NCBI GenBank assembly: GCA_965208775.1
Contig: OZ242360.1
Span: 1,302,001 to 1,366,000 of the forward strand
Direction of reading: 5' to 3'
DNA from: JAPOVO01 sp026708165
GTDB lineage: Bacteria; Chloroflexota; UBA11872; VXNJ01
DNA: 64,000 nt
In this document: positions 17,745-26,563 of the stretch, one piece after another
Layout of the letters: the number at the start of each line of letters is the position of its first letter
Position numbering within the stretch: position 1 is the first letter of the stretch
Translations under genes and position numbers: made by a program
The notes under the pieces: generated by a model
Database searches by the model: none
Told to the model about the DNA's origin: nothing
The model's input: only the letters and a program-made list of their open reading frames with translations

Positions 17745-19751
17745 TTAGATGTAGTCGGTCGCCTTGGTCTGCCTGAGCTCCCGCGTTTCGGGAACGTCGC
17801 GGTACCGCCATATCTCGCCGCCGAGACCCAGCATGTAGATGATGCTGTTTTCGGCGTAGTTGGGAGACGGAACAATCTTGAGCACGGCTCTGTTATCAAG
17901 GCCGTGGTTGATCTCTTCCCAGTTCAATGCGTTGTCGTCCGATCGCCAGACACCATTGCTCGACGCCGCGAACAGCACTCCGCCTTCACCGTAATTGGGC
18001 GACGCCGCGAGGTCAAGCATGGCGGTGTCCCGGGACGACGGATGCGTTCCCGACCAGACTTGCCGCAGGCGACGTGCGGGCTTGAAGATCTCGCTCTCGG
18101 CCGCGAAAAACCACACATCTTCAACGGGGTCGTAGTTGCCCGGCACGGAGATAGATATCCACTGAGTGGGGCAGGGATGCTGCACCCACTTGCGGAACGA
18201 AGCGCCTCCGTCGACCGACTTGTGAACGGTAACGATGCCGCTGCCTATGGTGCCGACGAAGATGATTCCGTCGCTGGCGTAATTGGGCGAAAAGGCGATG
18301 TCGGCGATCGATTCACCACCGAAAGCATAGCTCGTTTCCTCGAAGCTCTCACCACCGTCGCTGCTGAGGAAGGCAAAGCCGCCATACCCGCCGGTCAGGA
18401 TCGTTCCGTCCGACCCGAAGGTCGGGGAGATCGCCACGGCGCGCAACTCCATTTCGCGTATCCCATCGCCGGCCGACTGCCAGGATTGACCGCCGTCGCG
18501 GCTTGCAAACAGTCCATCAGAAGTGGCGGCGAGCGCCATCCGGTCGGATTCGAATTGAGGCGAAATCGCAATACCCGAAACGTTGAGTTCTGCTATTTCC
18601 GGGGGCGAGTCGCTCCAAGTGGCACCGCCGTCAGCGCTCCTGAACACGCCGGTCGAGCCGCCTCCCGCGAGCATGACGCCGTCGCTTTCAACGTTGGGGG
18701 AGAGCGCGAGACACAGCCAATTCTGGCTGGAGAGCGATCCGCTGGACGGCTCCCACGTTTCACCGCTGTCGTCAGACCTAAGGATTCCGTTCTCGAAGGT
18801 ACCGGCGAGGACGAGAGTCTGGCCCACAGGCTCAGCCAGGGCAAGGATCGAAAGTATCGAAGGGGACTGGTCGTCAGGCGTGATCTTCACGCAGGTCTCG
18901 CCGCCGTCGGTGGATCGATACACGCCACCTTCACCGGTACCGACGAAGAGCATCGAATCACTGTCGTAGCGCGGCGATATGGCTATCGCGTTGACCGAGT
19001 GGCCTTCCAGACCTTCGGATTGGGTCCAGGTTTCGCCCGAATCGGCGCTGTACCACAAGCCGTCGGTCTCCGATCCCGCGAATATCCTCCCCGACCGCTG
19101 CGAAGGCGACGACGCCAAGGTCTGGATCGTGAGCTCTCCGAGCTGGTCAGCACCTATGGGACTCCATGACCGGCCGCCGTCGGTGGACTTGAATACACCG
19201 TTGTCGACTACCGAGCACAGAACCGAGCTCTCGGACTTGAACTCGGGCAAAACGAGGATGCTTTGAACGGAGTCGCCCGACAGCCCGGTGTTCGACACGT
19301 TCCAAGTCTTGGAGCTATTGACAGTCCTGAATATCCCGTCGCCGTCAGAACCGAGGAAGGCGATGCCGTCCTCGGCGTAGTTGGGCGAATAGGCGATGCA
19401 GACAACCTGGGGCACCGTGCCCCAAAAGGCCATCTTCTCCCAATACGCTCCCGACGTGATGCTGCGGAACGCTCCGACGTTTACCGCGCTGGCGAATATC
19501 TGTTGGTCCTGGGTGTAGTTTGGAGACACCGCAAGTGCCTGGATGTAAGGGCTGGTCAGGCCGCTGTTCGAAATCCGCCACGTTCGGCCGTTGTCGTTAG
19601 AGGTGAACATGCCGGCCATCGTTCCGGCCCAGATCGTCCGCTCGAAGCTCGACCCGGGTGACGACGCCAGGGCGGACACGGTTCCGCCCTCCTTGCCCCC
19701 GACCTTCTGCCAGATATTCTCGTTCAATTCGACCGATGCGGTGCTACTCAT
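17745..19751 (-). CDS. Asp-box (BNR) repeat beta-propeller protein
   Basis: The 668-residue protein is made almost entirely of Asp-box repeats of the S-x-D-x-G-x-T-W type. About 12 copies are readable (for example SNDNGRTW, KSTDGGRSW, RSDDSGETW, RSADGGATW), spaced about 45-60 residues apart and alternating with ALAxSPNY-type strands. This is the fold of sialidases, VPS10 and YCF48-like proteins. None of the sialidase catalytic residues was recognised, so an enzymatic role is not claimed. Notably there is no signal peptide or membrane segment at the N-terminus. The ATG at 19749-19751 is preferred to the adjacent upstream TTG. Confidence 0.8.
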   Translation of the reverse strand: MSSTASVELNENIWQKVGGKEGGTVSALASSPGSSFERTIWAGTMAGMFTSNDNGRTWRISNSGLTSPYIQALAVSPNYTQDQQIFASAVNVGAFRSITSGAYWEKMAFWGTVPQVVCIAYSPNYAEDGIAFLGSDGDGIFRTVNSSKTWNVSNTGLSGDSVQSILVLPEFKSESSVLCSVVDNGVFKSTDGGRSWSPIGADQLGELTIQTLASSPSQRSGRIFAGSETDGLWYSADSGETWTQSEGLEGHSVNAIAISPRYDSDSMLFVGTGEGGVYRSTDGGETCVKITPDDQSPSILSILALAEPVGQTLVLAGTFENGILRSDDSGETWEPSSGSLSSQNWLCLALSPNVESDGVMLAGGGSTGVFRSADGGATWSDSPPEIAELNVSGIAISPQFESDRMALAATSDGLFASRDGGQSWQSAGDGIREMELRAVAISPTFGSDGTILTGGYGGFAFLSSDGGESFEETSYAFGGESIADIAFSPNYASDGIIFVGTIGSGIVTVHKSVDGGASFRKWVQHPCPTQWISISVPGNYDPVEDVWFFAAESEIFKPARRLRQVWSGTHPSSRDTAMLDLAASPNYGEGGVLFAASSNGVWRSDDNALNWEEINHGLDNRAVLKIVPSPNYAENSIIYMLGLGGEIWRYRDVPETRELRQTKATDYI

Positions 19752-19880
19752 CAATTACCAATCCCAAGGTACCGCCCAGAATGTCCTTAGTCGGATTCAT
19801 TGGCTGTCTGGGTTTCAACGGAGGCTCGCGACGTGCAAAGTAGAAGTGTATAACGCGCCCGCAAGCACGAGTCTGCCAAA

Positions 19881-19924
19881 CCTTAACATTCCATGTTAGG
19901 AGTGCAAGCGTTAGGAGTGCAAAC
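19881..19924. repeat. Short inverted and direct repeats upstream of the Asp-box gene
   Basis: Two perfect direct copies of GTTAGGAGTGCAA lie in a 15-bp tandem (19895-19909 and 19910-19924), next to an inverted repeat AACAT-TCC-ATGTT at 19885-19897. On the minus strand the repeat gives two TTGCAC sequences that could serve as -35 elements for the Asp-box gene. The surrounding 19755-19959 gap shows nothing else. Confidence 0.4.
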
Positions 19925-19959
19925 AGCCGCGCGACAAGCTAAATCCGCTCTTTCACCTT

Positions 19960-20682
19960 TCAAGGTATCCCGAGAACCTGTCCGATGATGATCGAGTCGG
20001 GGTCCGCGATCCCGTTTGTTCGGGCCAACTCGTCGACGTCGACTCCGAATCTTGCGGCAATCGCTGCGAGCGTGTCGCCCTGAGCGACGGTGTAGGTCTG
20101 GGGCGTTGCCGCAGGGCCTTGTCCCGTGCCGCGGCTTGGATTCGGCACGGTAAGCACCTGACCCACCTGTATCTGGTCGGGGTTGGTTATCCCATTTACG
20201 GCCATGAGCGCCTCAATGGGCACCGACACCGAGGCGGCGATGGCTCCCAGGGTGTCGCCGCTCTTGACGACGTATTCGCGCGGCCCTCCGGGCGAACCCG
20301 CGGTGTCGGCAGGCTCTTGGGAAGAATCCTCGACCGCCGGGGAAGGGTCCTGCTGTTGGTCGGCGGGCTGCGCATCGACAGCAGTGGGTTGCCTGACGGT
20401 CGGAAGGATGATTGGCCTGATGGTGGTGCTCGCTTCCGGAATCGATCGCGTAGTCTGCGCCATGTTAAGGGCGGCGTTTGAAGCGGCCGAATCGAACTTC
20501 GACTCCTGCCAGTTCACGACGAACCAAGTCAGGACCACAGCCACAAACAGGATCAGGATTCGAAGGTACCGTATCCAGTCCCGGTCGATGACTTTCACCG
20601 CGTCCGGACCGGTCACCTTGGACCATCGGAGCTCGGTTCCGACTTCGTGCGGAGTCACCCGGTCTATACCGAGATCGTTCAA
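19960..20682 (-). CDS. Membrane-anchored protein with two LysM domains
   Basis: The 240-residue protein has a short cytoplasmic N-terminus, one membrane helix (about 39-58), a linker rich in P, Q and D, and two C-terminal LysM domains (136-180 and 196-240), each with the SGDTL/QGDTL start and VGQVL/IGQVL end. LysM domains bind the glycan of peptidoglycan, so the protein is probably a wall-attached membrane protein. No hydrolase domain is present. The TTG start lies 3 nt after the stop of the glycerate kinase gene, suggesting translational coupling, although the functions look unrelated. Confidence 0.85.
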   Translation of the reverse strand: MNDLGIDRVTPHEVGTELRWSKVTGPDAVKVIDRDWIRYLRILILFVAVVLTWFVVNWQESKFDSAASNAALNMAQTTRSIPEASTTIRPIILPTVRQPTAVDAQPADQQQDPSPAVEDSSQEPADTAGSPGGPREYVVKSGDTLGAIAASVSVPIEALMAVNGITNPDQIQVGQVLTVPNPSRGTGQGPAATPQTYTVAQGDTLAAIAARFGVDVDELARTNGIADPDSIIIGQVLGIP

Positions 20683-20685
20683 CCT

Positions 20686-22017
20686 TTAGCCTTCCAAAGA
20701 GAAAATGAGCGCCAAGTCGTTGACATTGGTCCGCGTAGGGCCAGTAACGACCAAGTCTCCGGCCGCGCTCAGAAACTCGTAGGAGTTATTGTCAGCCAGA
20801 TAGCTTCGCGCGTCCATGCCTCTGGCTTCGCCCCGGGCAATAGTGTCCCCGTCTATCAGACCGCCGGCCGCATCGGTCGGACCGTCGTTGCCGTCGGTTC
20901 CCAAGCAGAGAACCGCAACATTCGGTATTCCTTGCAAGGCTATCGCGGCGGCCAGGGCCATCTCCTGATTCCTGCCGCCCTTGCCGCTACCCGATACGGT
21001 AACGGTCGTCTCGCCGCCAAAGATCAGGCAGGCAGGCGGGGGGATGGGGCGTTTTCGGATGACCATATCCTTGGCGATACCGGCAAGGATGCGGGCTACC
21101 TCGCGCGCCTCGCCTTCCATGTGGGTTGTAATGAGTTGGGAATCGAAACCGGCGGCTTGAGCGGCTTCGGCGGCTGCGGTGGCCGAGGCGTCGTTGTCGG
21201 CGACGATGACGTGGCGAACCCGTCTCAGCGCCGGGTCGCCGGGCTTGGGAGTCTCCTGGATTTCGCCCGCCGCGCCGCGCCGCAGGCGTCGCAAGGGACC
21301 GGACGGGGCGTCGGCGGATATATCGTATTTCCGCAGCACGCCGAGGGCATCGTCGTACGTTGAAGAATCGGCTGTCGTGGGGCCGGACGCGATTATGTCC
21401 AGTGGGTTCCCGACCACGTCGGAAACGAGCAGGGCAAGAATGCCGGCACCGCCGGCCGCCTGCGCGAGCCGGCCGCCCTGGACCAAGGAAAGATGCTTGC
21501 GAACGGTGTTTATTTCGCCGATGGTGGCGCCGCAACGGAGCAACAGGCGCGTAAGCTCCTGCATGTCGTCCAGGCCGACGCCCTGGGGATAGAGCGGGAG
21601 CAACGCCGATCCGCCACCCGACATAAGGGCGATGACGAGCGCATCCGGTCCCGCTCCCTTTACCAAGTCGAGCAGTTTCCGAGCACCTGCCTCGCCGCGC
21701 CGGTCGGGTTCGGGATGACCGGCTTCGACTATCTCGATCGTGCGGGTCGTCTCCGCATGTCCTTCCTTGACCACAACGACTCCGAAATCGATCCGGTCGC
21801 CGAGGATCTCCTCGACGGCGACGGCCATCGGAGCGCTCGCCTTGCCAGCGCCGACCACGACAACGTGCTCGAACGCATCGAGGTCATATTCGCCACCACC
21901 GGCAAGCAGCCGCGACCCTTCAAGCGAAACGCGGCGCATGACGGCCTGGTGAGGCTCGACGGCGGAAACCGCCGCGCCCGCGATATCCAGGATTGTCTGT
22001 CGGAGGGAACTATCCAT
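20686..22017 (-). CDS. Glycerate 2-kinase (MOFRL family, GckA/TtuD-like)
   Basis: The 443-residue protein matches the class of glycerate kinases with an N-terminal DUF4147 domain and a C-terminal MOFRL domain. Visible blocks are VVGAGKASAPMA, the GGGSALLPLP-like loop (MSGGGSALLPL), and near the C-terminus GGETTVTVSGSGKGGRNQEMALA and LGTDGNDGPTDAAGG. It phosphorylates D-glycerate to 2-phosphoglycerate in glyoxylate, serine or tartrate use. The ATG start is at 22015-22017. Confidence 0.9.
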   Translation of the reverse strand: MDSSLRQTILDIAGAAVSAVEPHQAVMRRVSLEGSRLLAGGGEYDLDAFEHVVVVGAGKASAPMAVAVEEILGDRIDFGVVVVKEGHAETTRTIEIVEAGHPEPDRRGEAGARKLLDLVKGAGPDALVIALMSGGGSALLPLYPQGVGLDDMQELTRLLLRCGATIGEINTVRKHLSLVQGGRLAQAAGGAGILALLVSDVVGNPLDIIASGPTTADSSTYDDALGVLRKYDISADAPSGPLRRLRRGAAGEIQETPKPGDPALRRVRHVIVADNDASATAAAEAAQAAGFDSQLITTHMEGEAREVARILAGIAKDMVIRKRPIPPPACLIFGGETTVTVSGSGKGGRNQEMALAAAIALQGIPNVAVLCLGTDGNDGPTDAAGGLIDGDTIARGEARGMDARSYLADNNSYEFLSAAGDLVVTGPTRTNVNDLALIFSLEG

Positions 22018-22110
22018 CAGGCGGGTCGAATCGGGAGGTTAAGTCGATTTCACGAATCTCCGCCGAGCGCCGCTCTGACGGACGCTCGCCAGTGGACGCC
22101 TGTCGGGTAG

Positions 22111-23469
22111 TCAGATGCCGGAACAGGCTGCGTCGATCCGGTTGAGCGCATCGTCGATCACGGAGGCGCTATGAGAAGCGCCGAACCCGTGGTGGCCCAG
22201 CGCGACATCGTAGGAGTGGAAATAGACTCCGCGCTGATAGCAGGCGGCGATGAACCGCTTGAGGCTGTCTGAGTCGTGGCCGGCGACGTCCTGGTAGACC
22301 CGCGGTTCGGATGCCGGGTCCAGCCCGAAATAGAGACCGAACCGCGCACCGAGTCCCTGCACTCGGCACCTGATGGAGTGCCGTTCGAATATCTCCCGCA
22401 ACCCGCCGTAGAGGCGGTCGGCGGCGGCCAGGATGCCGTCAGGCCCATCGTAGAAGCCAGGCGACGCCAGCTCTTCGAGCGTGGCAAGGCCTGCGAGCAA
22501 CCCGAAGATATGACCGGAATACGTGCCGCTGTGCGCGGCCGACCCCAGCGGGCTGAACGTCTCCATAACTTCGCGCCGTCCCGCCACGATTGCGAGCGGC
22601 ACACCGTTTGCGACGGCTTTGCCGAGCAGCGTCACGTCGGGCGTAACCCCGTAGTAGCCCTGCGTACAGTCGACGCCCGTTCGAAATCCGGACAGAATCT
22701 CGTCGTAGACGAGCACGGCCCCGGCATCGCGGGTCAGGTCACGGACGGCCTCCATGTAGCCGGGATCGGCGACAAGGCAGCCGGAGTTGTAGTTGACCGG
22801 TTCCATGATTACGGCGGCGATCTCACCCTGGTTTTCGCGAAAAGCCCGCTCGACCGCGGGCAGATCGCCCCACGGGGCGACGAGCACCAGGTCGGCGAAT
22901 TCATCAGGAATCCCGCCGGAATCTATCGTCGGTTCGAGCAGCTCGCCGGGAGCTGGGTCGCGCCGCGGGGGATGGGTGCTGAATATCACGTGGTCGTGCA
23001 GACCGTGAAAATGCCCCTCAAACTTCAGAATCTTGCCACGGCCGGTGTGCGCTCTGGCGAGGCGGATGGCGGCCATTGTGGCCTCAGAACCGGAGTTGGC
23101 ATAACGGACCAGCTCGGCGCTGGGCAGGAGGTCCACAATTCGCGCAGCCAACCGCTGCGCGAATACGGTCTCCGGGCCGTGCACGATTCCGATATCGAGC
23201 GCGTGCTCGATAGCGGCTCTCAGACCGGGATGGTTGTGTCCGAGGATGGTGGCCCCGAAACCGGTGTGAAAGTCGATATAGCGCGCGCCGTCCGAAGCAA
23301 TAAGCCACGGGCCGTCGCCGCGATCAGCCAGAAAGGCGCGTCCCAGCCCCGGATTCTCGCGCGCCGAGCCGGACAATCCGGCGACCAGAACTTTGGCCGC
23401 GTTTTCGAAATGCTCTTCGGCACGGTCGCGGGTGGCGGTCGCCTGCGTGGTTCTGATTTGGCCGGCCAT
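22111..23469 (-). CDS. Class III aminotransferase, glutamate-1-semialdehyde aminomutase-like
   Basis: A PLP-dependent protein of 452 residues. The ATG at 23467-23469 is chosen because GGAGGG lies 7 nt upstream; a longer form from 23502 would place that site inside the coding region. PLP ligands are visible: ANSGSEATM binding the phosphate, the D in VYDEILSGFR (about 256) and K284 in LLGKAVANG. The pattern is close to HemL, but the loop after the lysine (ANGVPLAIVAG) and the accessory-gene context suggest a HemL paralogue acting on another amino substrate. It is divergent from the MlrC-like gene. Confidence 0.8.
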   Translation of the reverse strand: MAGQIRTTQATATRDRAEEHFENAAKVLVAGLSGSARENPGLGRAFLADRGDGPWLIASDGARYIDFHTGFGATILGHNHPGLRAAIEHALDIGIVHGPETVFAQRLAARIVDLLPSAELVRYANSGSEATMAAIRLARAHTGRGKILKFEGHFHGLHDHVIFSTHPPRRDPAPGELLEPTIDSGGIPDEFADLVLVAPWGDLPAVERAFRENQGEIAAVIMEPVNYNSGCLVADPGYMEAVRDLTRDAGAVLVYDEILSGFRTGVDCTQGYYGVTPDVTLLGKAVANGVPLAIVAGRREVMETFSPLGSAAHSGTYSGHIFGLLAGLATLEELASPGFYDGPDGILAAADRLYGGLREIFERHSIRCRVQGLGARFGLYFGLDPASEPRVYQDVAGHDSDSLKRFIAACYQRGVYFHSYDVALGHHGFGASHSASVIDDALNRIDAACSGI

Positions 23470-23561
23470 GGACGATCCCTCCGGAGCGGGCGCGGGCAGC
23501 AATCGACAGGGCGATAGGCGAAACTTACTTTACTCCATCACCTGTTTTCATAGGGGGTCTC

Positions 23562-25058
23562 ATGCGCATCGCGGTCGGCGGCCTTATGCAAGAGTCGAAC
23601 AGCTTTTCGCCCGTGGGGACGGTGCTTGCGGATTTCGAATCCGAATACCTTCTCAGAGGACCCGAAATCCCCGAGTTCTTTGCGGGGACCAACACGGAGA
23701 TCGCGGGCTTTCTAAGCGCCTGCGAGTCTGCCGGCGGGGAGGCAATCCCGCTCTTCGCGGCCGCCGCGAACTCCGGCGGGAACGTGACGGCAGAAACCTT
23801 TAGAACGCTAACCGGCAAGCTCTTGGGGAGTCTGCGACAGGCGACGGCGGAGGCTCCACTGGATGTCCTGTTGCTCGCGCTTCACGGGTCTATGTGCGTG
23901 GACGGCGAGGACGATCCCGAGGGCGCAGTGCTCGATTCCTGCCGGTCCGCCGTGGGGCCTGAATGCGTGATCGGGGCTTCGCTCGATCTACATGCGAACG
24001 TGACCGAACGCATGGTCGGCGCGGCAGACGTGCTGGTGGGATACCGGACGTATCCCCACGTTGACCAGGCGAGCACGGCCCAGCGGGCGGCGAGCGCCGC
24101 GCTGGCCGCAACCAAGGGGCCCCGTCTGAAAACGGTGCTACAAAAGCTGCCGCTGCTCGTGCAGGCCGAGCACATGCAAACGACCGACGGACCAATGCAC
24201 GAGCTAAGGACCCAGGCCGACCTGCTTGAAACAGAGGGATCCGTGGCGGCGGTTTCGGTCTTCGGCGTGCAGCCGTGGCTCGACTTCCCCGGCGTCGGAT
24301 GCAGCGTGACGGTAGTGGGAAGCGATGAGGCGGCCGCCCGCGATCACGGGCGGCGTCTCGCGGGCGAATTCTGGCGGCGCCGGGACCGCTTCGCCGTGGA
24401 GCTGCTGGATATAGAACGGGCGGTCCGAGAGGCGCTTGAAACCGAGGGAAGGCCGGTTGTTCTGGTCGATTCGGCGGATTGTCCGTCGTCCGGTGCGCCG
24501 GGAGACTCGGCGGCGATCCCCGCGGCCCTGCTGGACTACACAGGAACGGGCAGCGACCTGGGCGGACTGTGCCTGACGACGGTGGTAGACGCGGAGGCTG
24601 CCGCAGCCGCTCAGAGCGCGGGCATGGGCGGGCGAGTCGAGCTAACGGTCGGCGGGAAGCTGGACCCCACCCGCTCGAAGGGCGTCAGGTTCGCCGGGCG
24701 CGTGGAGAGCGTGACCGACGGAAGATTCATACGAAGAGGCCCGGCGTTCACCGGTCTGCCGCTGGACGCCGGACCGTCCGCCGTGCTGGCGCATGGGTCG
24801 TTACGCGTCCTGGTGACTTCGAAGCCGGTGCCGACAAGCGATCCGGAGTTTTTCAGAGCGGCGGGACTGGAACCGGCCGACGCCAAGATCGTATCCATCA
24901 AGTCGCCGACGCTGTTCCGCGCGGCATACGACCGGTTTGCGCGGCGGATCATCTACGCCGATACGCCCGGAGCGGCCAGCGCGAACCTGCGGCAGTTTCC
25001 CTGGAAGCGGATCTCTAGACCGGTCTATCCGCTTGACGAATTCGACTGGGAACCCTGA
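23562..25058 (+). CDS. M81 family (MlrC-like) metallopeptidase homologue
   Basis: The 498-residue protein has the N-terminal GGLMQESNSFSP block, LHGSMCVDGEDDPEG and the SLDLHANVT...YRTYPHVDQ segment of the M81/MlrC family, with the separate C-terminal MlrC domain (about 300-490). MlrC was first known from linearised microcystin degradation, but the family is widespread and its usual substrates are unknown. The ATG has AGGGGGT 5-6 nt upstream. It is divergently paired with the aminotransferase gene. Confidence 0.86.
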   Translation: MRIAVGGLMQESNSFSPVGTVLADFESEYLLRGPEIPEFFAGTNTEIAGFLSACESAGGEAIPLFAAAANSGGNVTAETFRTLTGKLLGSLRQATAEAPLDVLLLALHGSMCVDGEDDPEGAVLDSCRSAVGPECVIGASLDLHANVTERMVGAADVLVGYRTYPHVDQASTAQRAASAALAATKGPRLKTVLQKLPLLVQAEHMQTTDGPMHELRTQADLLETEGSVAAVSVFGVQPWLDFPGVGCSVTVVGSDEAAARDHGRRLAGEFWRRRDRFAVELLDIERAVREALETEGRPVVLVDSADCPSSGAPGDSAAIPAALLDYTGTGSDLGGLCLTTVVDAEAAAAAQSAGMGGRVELTVGGKLDPTRSKGVRFAGRVESVTDGRFIRRGPAFTGLPLDAGPSAVLAHGSLRVLVTSKPVPTSDPEFFRAAGLEPADAKIVSIKSPTLFRAAYDRFARRIIYADTPGAASANLRQFPWKRISRPVYPLDEFDWEP

Positions 25059-25165
25059 TCGAGGGAGGTGGGGAGGGCGGTTCGCGAACCGCCCCTACGA
25101 CGTTGGAGCGAGGGGATGGATTCCCGCTTTCGCGGGAATGACAGAAAGATGGCGAGTGGGGAGTG

Positions 25166-26050
25166 CTAGCCGGCCGTCGGTAACGGATTCGACCAGGCCG
25201 TCCGGCCGTCTCGGTCGATGCACACCAGCCGCACGTATCTTTCCTGGCCGTAGAGGACAAACTCGGCTTCCTCGATTTCGCCGTTTTCGGCCTTGACGCG
25301 TTTTCCGAATGTGCGCTGGGAGACGAACCGTATGTCGGCGACAGGAGAGCAGCGCGCATGGGCCACGTTGCCGTCTATGGCGAACGAGTGAATTTCCGGG
25401 CCTTGCGTTGAGTAGAAGCAACCGGCGGCGAGCGCGTCGCAGACTCCCGCCGCAGTGCGCGTCTCAGAACGCGCCATAATCCAAGCCGCGCCCGCGTCCG
25501 GCCTGCCCCAGTGGGTGTCGTCGACGGCGAATCCGTGCAGCGTCATGCCGACATCCAAAGCATGATCCCACAGTTGGCCGGAGTCGCCCTTGCCGTTGAT
25601 CCCCTCACAATGGACATTGAAGACCTCCAGCCCGTCGAGGCCGGAGATAGGGAACAGCCGGTGTGGCGCGACGCCCAGCCAGTGGGGATGGGCGAGAATC
25701 GCCAGCCCGCCATCGGCCTTGACCTGGTCGACGGCGGCCTGAAGCGACGTACCGCTCTCTGTGCGGTCCAGGCTCGCGAGGCCGATTCCCGTGAGATGGT
25801 ATTCGCCGTCGAACGACTCGTCCCGGCCGTCAAGCTCCATCGAGGGGAGAAGTATCAGCGAACTGCCATCGGGCGGATCGACAATGGTGCGGGTGCGGTG
25901 ATCGGTAATTGCGAGGAAGTCATAGCCGTGGTCAACGTACCAGCGCACAACGTATTCAGGGTCACGGAGACCGTCCGATTCGGTGGAGTGCGAGTGCAGG
26001 TTGCCTTTGAGCCAAACACCGGGGGATTCGAATGGATTCCTGCTGGTCAC
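25166..26050 (-). CDS. PHP-domain metallohydrolase (CehA/McbA-like), copy 1
   Basis: The 294-residue protein has PHP-domain metal ligands: H19 and H21 (NLHSHST), H51 (ITDH), E71 and H119 (ILAHPHW), and a late DDTHW motif. The best match is the CehA/McbA-type family, which includes carbaryl hydrolase and phosphoesterases; the substrate is unknown. A small C-terminal beta domain follows (about 220-294). The start is GTG. It differs from copy 2 at about 55 of 294 positions by hand alignment without gaps (about 80% identity), so both have been kept under selection since duplication. Confidence 0.82.
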   Translation of the reverse strand: MTSRNPFESPGVWLKGNLHSHSTESDGLRDPEYVVRWYVDHGYDFLAITDHRTRTIVDPPDGSSLILLPSMELDGRDESFDGEYHLTGIGLASLDRTESGTSLQAAVDQVKADGGLAILAHPHWLGVAPHRLFPISGLDGLEVFNVHCEGINGKGDSGQLWDHALDVGMTLHGFAVDDTHWGRPDAGAAWIMARSETRTAAGVCDALAAGCFYSTQGPEIHSFAIDGNVAHARCSPVADIRFVSQRTFGKRVKAENGEIEEAEFVLYGQERYVRLVCIDRDGRTAWSNPLPTAG

Positions 26051-26563
26051 GGGCGGCTCCGAAATGGGGAATGACGAACCCAGCTAGAGTCTATATTGCA
26101 GTCAGGCGTCCGGTCCGACCTTGATCGGGCATCCGGGAGCCGGCGCAGTTGGGAGGATGCCCTGGCCGCAACCCTTTCCATTGAGGCGGAGGGGGATGGA
26201 TTCCCGCTCCCCGCTTTCGCGGGGACACACTTCGCGGGAATGACGATAGGGAGCGGCGTGAGGAAATAGCGAGAACTGGATTCCGGCTTTCACCCTCACC
26301 CTATCCCTCTCCCATCAAGGGAGAGGGGATTTTGTTGGAGGGGATGGATTCCCGCTCCCCGCTTTCGCGAGGACGTGCTTCGCGGGAATGACGATAGGGA
26401 GCGGCGTGACGAAATAGCGAGAACTGGATTCCGGCTTTCACCCTCACCCTTTCCCTCTCCCATCAAGGGAGAGGGGATTTTGTTGGAGGGGATGGATTCC
26501 CGATCCCCGCTTTCGCGGCGACATGCTTCGCGGGAATGACGGAAAGATGGCGAGTTAGGAGAG
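26051..26563. other. Repeat-filled gap between the two PHP genes
   Basis: This 513-nt region has no gene. From 26051 to 26193 it holds the 5' flank of copy 1, homologous to 27449-27590. From 26194 it is a tandem array of 148-bp units. The end, 26542-26563, is the 3' flank of copy 2. Confidence 0.8.
26194..26541. repeat. 148-bp tandem array of two nested palindromic elements
   Basis: Unit 1 is 26194-26341, unit 2 is 26342-26489, and a third partial unit is 26490-26541. Each full unit holds a first-family element with an internal stem (26197-26245, 26345-26393, 26493-26541) and a second-family element (26291-26329, 26439-26477) with the stem CCCTCTCCC / GGGAGAGGG. Units 1 and 2 differ at only a few positions, mainly in the loop of the first element. 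Confidence 0.9.

Noticed and set aside
17664..19169. 501-codon open frame on the plus strand
   Set aside because: Antisense to the Asp-box gene, whose repeats are unmistakable.
26194..26541. Regular repeats that might be a CRISPR array
   Set aside because: The period is 148 bp, the units are identical throughout with no variable spacers, and no cas gene is near.
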